The translations under genes were made by a program, and so were the position numbers. DNA of 64,000 bases, from positions 124,001 to 188,000 of the forward strand of contig NZ_FOUG01000008.1 in assembly GCF_900114785.1 (NCBI RefSeq), in the 5' to 3' direction. The notes below the pieces were generated by a model. That model worked only from the letters and a program-made list of their open reading frames with translations, had not been told where the DNA came from and ran no database searches. The stretch is from Variovorax sp. OV329. GTDB taxonomy: Bacteria > Pseudomonadota > Gammaproteobacteria > Burkholderiales > Burkholderiaceae_C. This document shows positions 60,805 to 64,000 of this stretch, in pieces; position 1 is the stretch's first letter, and each line of letters opens with the position of its first letter.

Positions 60805-61845
60805 TCAATGCTCCTCGTCCGAATGGCCCGAAGCGAGCGAGCGCCACAGCAGCACCGGCAGCACGATGGTGAACACGATCACCTCCTTGTAGGCGCTGTA
60901 CCAGAAGGAGCCGAATGCCTCGATCACGCCCACCGACAGCGCGCCGATGAGCGCGCCCGGGTAGCTGGCCAGCCCCGCGATCACCGCGGCGACGAAGCCC
61001 TTGAGGCCGATCAGGAAGCCCGAGTCGTAGAAGATGGTGGTGGTCGGCCCGATCAGGAGGCCCGACAGCGCACCGATGAAGGCCGCCAGCGCGAAGGTGA
61101 GCTGCCCCGCGTTCTGCGTGGAGATGCCCATGAGCCGCGCGCCCAGCCGGTTCACCGCGGTGGCCCGCAGCGCCTTGCCGTAGAGCGTGCGCTCGAAGAA
61201 GAGCCACAGCACCACGATGAGCACGGCCGACATGCCGAAGATCACCAGCGCCTGGCCGCTGACGTTGAGCGGCCCCATTGGCAGCCGCATGTCCCAAAAG
61301 GGCGGGTTGCGGAAACCCTCGGCGCCGAAGAAGAGCAGGCCCAGGCCGGTCATCGCGAAGTGCACGCCGACCGACACGATCAGCAGCACCAGTGTGCTCG
61401 CGCCCGCCAGCGACTGGTAGGCCACGCGGTACACCAGCGGCCCGAAGCAGGTGACGATGGCCACCGTGAGCCCCGCCTGCACGAGCATCGGCAGCCCGCG
61501 CGGCGCGGCCCAGGCCGACACCCCGGCCACCACGGCGGACGGTACGAAGGTGCGCAGCGCCGCCACCAGCGCAGGCGCTGCGCGGCCGCGATGGCGCCAC
61601 ACGGCCACCAGGTCCATCAGCGCGGCCACCGCCGCCACGATGAGCAGCAGCCACACCGTGCCCGGCACCTGGCCGGTCTGGAAGATGGCGAGCGTGAGCG
61701 CGCCATAGGCGACGAACTCGCCCTGCGGAATGAAGATGATGCGGGTCACCGTGAACACCAGCACGATGCACATGCCCAGCAGGGCATAGATCGCGCCGTT
61801 GGTGAGCCCGTCCAGCAGCAGGATGCTGGCGATCGAGAAGTCCAT
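60805..61845 (-). CDS. LIV-type ABC permease (LivH-like)
   Basis: A 346-residue permease with about eight or nine membrane segments. It opens ILLLDGLTNGAIYALLGMCIVLVFTVTRIIFIPQGE, the LivH start, and has the coupling loop YGKALRATAVNRLGARLMGI. It contains a longer central region than the 285-residue homologue at 22211. It ends one base before the fusion gene starts. Confidence 0.92.
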   Translation of the reverse strand: MDFSIASILLLDGLTNGAIYALLGMCIVLVFTVTRIIFIPQGEFVAYGALTLAIFQTGQVPGTVWLLLIVAAVAALMDLVAVWRHRGRAAPALVAALRTFVPSAVVAGVSAWAAPRGLPMLVQAGLTVAIVTCFGPLVYRVAYQSLAGASTLVLLIVSVGVHFAMTGLGLLFFGAEGFRNPPFWDMRLPMGPLNVSGQALVIFGMSAVLIVVLWLFFERTLYGKALRATAVNRLGARLMGISTQNAGQLTFALAAFIGALSGLLIGPTTTIFYDSGFLIGLKGFVAAVIAGLASYPGALIGALSVGVIEAFGSFWYSAYKEVIVFTIVLPVLLWRSLASGHSDEEH

Positions 61846-61867
61846 GGCAGGGCGCTTCGTTCGTGGG

Positions 61868-63004
61868 TTACTGGATGACCTTGAACTTGCCGTCGACGAC
61901 TTGCATCATCACGCCGGTCTCGTTCGTGTAGCCCCAGTGGTCCTGCGGCGTCCAGTCGAGCACGCCGTGCGAGATCACCGTGCGGCCCATGCCTTCGAAG
62001 GCATCGCGCAGCGCGGCGCGGAACTCCGGCGTGCCCGGCTGTGCCTTCTTCAGCGCGACCGGCACCGCCTTCTCCAGGATGGTGTACGCGTCCGCGCCGT
62101 GGCCGGCGAACTGGTTGGCCGAGGCGGCGCCGTAGGCCTTGGTGTAGTCCTCCAGGAAGGCCAGCGAGGCCTTCTTCGAGGGGTTGCTGTCGGGCAGTTG
62201 CGCGCCCAGCATGGCCGGGCCCGAGACCACGAAGGTGCCGTCGGCGTCCTTGCCGGCCACGCGCATCAGGTCGGGCGTGGCGGCGGCGTGGGTCTGGTAG
62301 ACCTTGCCCTTGTAGCCGCGCTCCATGATCGCCTTCTGCGGCATGCCCGCGCCCGAGCCCGAGGCCACGATCAGGATCGCGTCGGGATTGCCCGAGGTGA
62401 GCTTGAGCGCCTGCGCCGTCACGCTGGTGTCGGCCCGCGCGAAGCGCTCGGTGCCCACGATCTTCATGCCGTTCTTGCCCGCTTCCTCCGTGATGGCCTT
62501 GAGCCACAGCTCGCCGTAGGCATCCGTGTAGCCCAGGAAGCCGATGGTCTTCACGCCCTGCTTCTTCATCTGCTGCACCACGGCGTAGGCCATGACGTTG
62601 TTCGACTGCGGCAGGCGGAAGAACCACTTGTCCTTGCCCGGCGGCAGGCCGGCCGGCGAGGTGGCCAGCTGCGGCGTGGCGGCCTCGGCGGTGACGTCGG
62701 CCATCGGGATGGCCACCGGCGTGGCGGAGGAGCCGACGATCAGGTCGACCTTGTCCTCGGTGACCAGGCGCTGCGCGGCCTTCACGCCGGCGGTGGGGTC
62801 GCTGGCGTCGTCCAGCACCACCAGCTTGATGTTCTGGCCGGCGACCGTCTTGGGCCAGATCATGATGGCGTTCTTCACCGGGATGCCCAGGCCCGAGGCC
62901 GGGCCGGTGAGCGGCTGCACCACGCCAATGGTGATGTCGGCATGCGCCGCGCCCATCAGCGCGAAAGCCGCCAGGGCGGCGAGCGTCGTCTTCTTGAAAA
63001 TCAT
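61868..63004 (-). CDS. ABC transporter substrate-binding protein, LIV family
   Basis: A 378-residue periplasmic binding protein. The Sec signal is KKTTLAALAAFALMGAAHA, then DITIGVVQPLTGPASGLGIPVKN. It is 22 bp upstream of the LivH-like gene and part of a full importer. In an operon with a feruloyl-CoA-synthetase-like ligase and a feruloyl-esterase-type enzyme, an aromatic acid such as a hydroxycinnamate is the likely ligand (inference). Confidence 0.9.
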   Translation of the reverse strand: MIFKKTTLAALAAFALMGAAHADITIGVVQPLTGPASGLGIPVKNAIMIWPKTVAGQNIKLVVLDDASDPTAGVKAAQRLVTEDKVDLIVGSSATPVAIPMADVTAEAATPQLATSPAGLPPGKDKWFFRLPQSNNVMAYAVVQQMKKQGVKTIGFLGYTDAYGELWLKAITEEAGKNGMKIVGTERFARADTSVTAQALKLTSGNPDAILIVASGSGAGMPQKAIMERGYKGKVYQTHAAATPDLMRVAGKDADGTFVVSGPAMLGAQLPDSNPSKKASLAFLEDYTKAYGAASANQFAGHGADAYTILEKAVPVALKKAQPGTPEFRAALRDAFEGMGRTVISHGVLDWTPQDHWGYTNETGVMMQVVDGKFKVIQ

Positions 63005-63047
63005 GGCTGTCTCCTCTTCTTGGTTTGGAAAGGGGTGGTGGTGGGTT

Positions 63048-63812
63048 TCAGCGCGGCGCCATGCGCAGCGCGCCGTCCAGGCGGATCACTTCGCCGTTGA
63101 GGTGCGCATTGGTCACGATGTGGCAGGCCAGCTCGCCGAATTCCGAGGGCTTGCCCAGGCGCGGCGGGAAGGGAATGGACGCGGCCAGCGACTGCTGGAT
63201 GGCCTCGGGTAGCTCCATGAGCAGCGGCGTGGCAAAGAGGCCCGGGGCGATGGTGCACACGCGGATGCCGTGCTGCGCCAGGTCGCGCGCCATCGGCAGC
63301 GTCATGCCCACCAGGCCGCCCTTGGAGGCGCTGTAGGCCTGCTGGCCCACCTGGCCGTCGAAGGCCGCGATGGAGGCGGTGAAGAGAATCACGCCACGCT
63401 CGCCGCCCTCGTTGGGTTCCAGCTTGGCGCAGGCCGCGGCGAAAAGGCGCGTGACGTTGTACGCGCCGATCAGGTTCACGTTCACGACGCGCTGGAAGTC
63501 TTCCAGCGGGGCAGGGCTGCCGTCCTTGGCGACCACGCGCTTGGCGCTGCCGATGCCGGCGATGTTCATCAGGATGCGGGCCGGGCCATGCGCGGCCGAT
63601 GCCTTGTCGAGCGCAGCGGTCAGGCTGGCGGTGTCGGTGATGTCGCAGCCGCAGGCAACGCCGCCGATCTCCCTGGCGACCTTCTCGGCCAGCTCGGCGT
63701 TGCGGTCCAGCACCGCCACCCTGGCGCCCAGCCGCGCCAGTTCGCGCGCGGTGGCCTCGCCCAGGCCCGATGCGCCGCCCGTGACCAGGGCGGCCTGTCC
63801 TTCGATCTTCAT
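63048..63812 (-). CDS. Short-chain dehydrogenase, 3-hydroxyacyl-CoA dehydrogenase type 2-like
   Basis: A 254-residue SDR with cofactor motif VTGGASGLGEATARELARLG, NIAGIG, the catalytic Ser in FTASIAAFDGQVG and YSASK. The branch resembles human HSD10-type 3-hydroxyacyl-CoA dehydrogenases. In the operon it could oxidise the 3-hydroxyacyl-CoA formed from a hydroxycinnamoyl-CoA, giving a beta-oxidative route to the benzoate level (inference). It lies 33 bp after the ligase gene. Confidence 0.88.
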   Translation of the reverse strand: MKIEGQAALVTGGASGLGEATARELARLGARVAVLDRNAELAEKVAREIGGVACGCDITDTASLTAALDKASAAHGPARILMNIAGIGSAKRVVAKDGSPAPLEDFQRVVNVNLIGAYNVTRLFAAACAKLEPNEGGERGVILFTASIAAFDGQVGQQAYSASKGGLVGMTLPMARDLAQHGIRVCTIAPGLFATPLLMELPEAIQQSLAASIPFPPRLGKPSEFGELACHIVTNAHLNGEVIRLDGALRMAPR

Positions 63813-63845
63813 GCGTGTCTCCTTGGTGGATGAATGAGCTCGGTC

Positions 63846-63998
63846 TCAGGCGCTCGCCGGCCTGGGCAGGATCGTGAAAGGCAGCACGCCCGCATGCAGC
63901 GCCTCGACCATCGCCGCGCGGTGGTGCAGCACCGCACGCTGGTTGATGGAGCCCTTGTCGGTGACCTCGCCCTTGTCGATGGAGGGCGGCTCGCTCAT
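63846..63998 (-). CDS. C-terminal end of a feruloyl-CoA-synthetase-like AMP-dependent ligase (5' part beyond window)
   Basis: The last 50 codons of a minus-strand gene that continues past base 64000. They include PPSIDKGEVTDKGSINQRAV, which matches the conserved C-terminal end of feruloyl-CoA synthetases (DKGE-x-TDKG-x-INQRAVL). The call therefore rests on a short but characteristic segment. Ligases of this type activate ferulate, caffeate or coumarate with CoA, the first intracellular step. It leads the operon that extends to 54232. Confidence 0.65.
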   Translation of the reverse strand: MSEPPSIDKGEVTDKGSINQRAVLHHRAAMVEALHAGVLPFTILPRPASA

Positions 63999-64000
63999 CA

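Overview
The window is about 64 kb of very GC-rich DNA, tightly packed with genes. It looks like chromosomal sequence from a soil or rhizosphere betaproteobacterium of the order Burkholderiales, most like the Comamonadaceae (Variovorax or relatives). This rests on the codon bias, four Bug/TctC-type periplasmic binding proteins, a beta-ketoadipate pathway split into separate loci, and many LysR/IclR/MarR/AraC regulators. I see no tRNA, rRNA, insertion sequence, prophage or CRISPR array, and no gene-free stretch above 300 bases. The genus is inference.

Layout. 1-5.1 kb: an edge-truncated PucR-type regulator, a Tat-tagged FAH-family hydrolase divergent from an AraC regulator, and pcaHG (protocatechuate 3,4-dioxygenase) divergent from a PcaQ-like LysR regulator. 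5.1-10.4 kb: a DUF1841 protein, then a PAP2 phosphatase-ACP-ketosynthase mini-cluster and a secreted Ntn-hydrolase acylase. 10.5-25.0 kb: a LysR regulator and a 14-gene same-strand array. It encodes hydroquinone dioxygenase (HapCD type), a Tat-exported flavoprotein plus cytochrome c, a SnoaL-like protein, 4-hydroxymuconic semialdehyde dehydrogenase, maleylacetate reductase, a TctC receptor, a complete LIV-type ABC importer, and an intradiol hydroxyquinol 1,2-dioxygenase. Two ring-cleavage routes (hydroquinone and hydroxyquinol) therefore converge on one maleylacetate reductase.

25.2-30.8 kb: a sensor kinase and NtrC-type sigma54 activator, followed by a near-consensus sigma54 promoter with repeated GCGGAC half-sites. 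Downstream is an unrecognised pair of proteins that share a duplicated beta-rich repeat, one exported and one cytoplasmic, plus an MFS transporter. I consider this the least described system in the window. 30.9-41.3 kb is a housekeeping and accessory mixture: DUF899, GAF, CPA2 antiporter, MhpD-like hydratase, CynX-like MFS, YdeI-like, SRPBCC, two LysE exporters, DUF1697, a gamma-glutamylcyclotransferase-like protein, and a cold-shock/TM/excalibur fusion.

41.3-46.9 kb: an IclR regulator divergent from pcaIJF (the last steps of the beta-ketoadipate pathway) and two TctC receptors, ending in a strong terminator. 47-54.7 kb: a lipoprotein hydrolase, a double GNAT, another TctC receptor, an ornithine-cyclodeaminase-family enzyme, a TauE exporter, an SDR, and a SRAP-like protein without its catalytic cysteine. 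54.2-64 kb (minus strand): an operon whose first gene runs off the right edge. It encodes a feruloyl-CoA-synthetase-like ligase, an SDR, an ABC importer with a LivM-LivG fusion, a tannase/feruloyl-esterase-family lipoprotein, an acyl-CoA dehydrogenase and a MarR regulator, consistent with uptake and catabolism of hydroxycinnamate esters.

Taken together, much of the window serves catabolism of lignin-related aromatics: hydroxycinnamates and protocatechuate through beta-ketoadipate, and (hydroxy)quinols through maleylacetate. pcaB, pcaC, pcaD and any hydroquinone- or hydroxyquinol-forming monooxygenase are not in the window.
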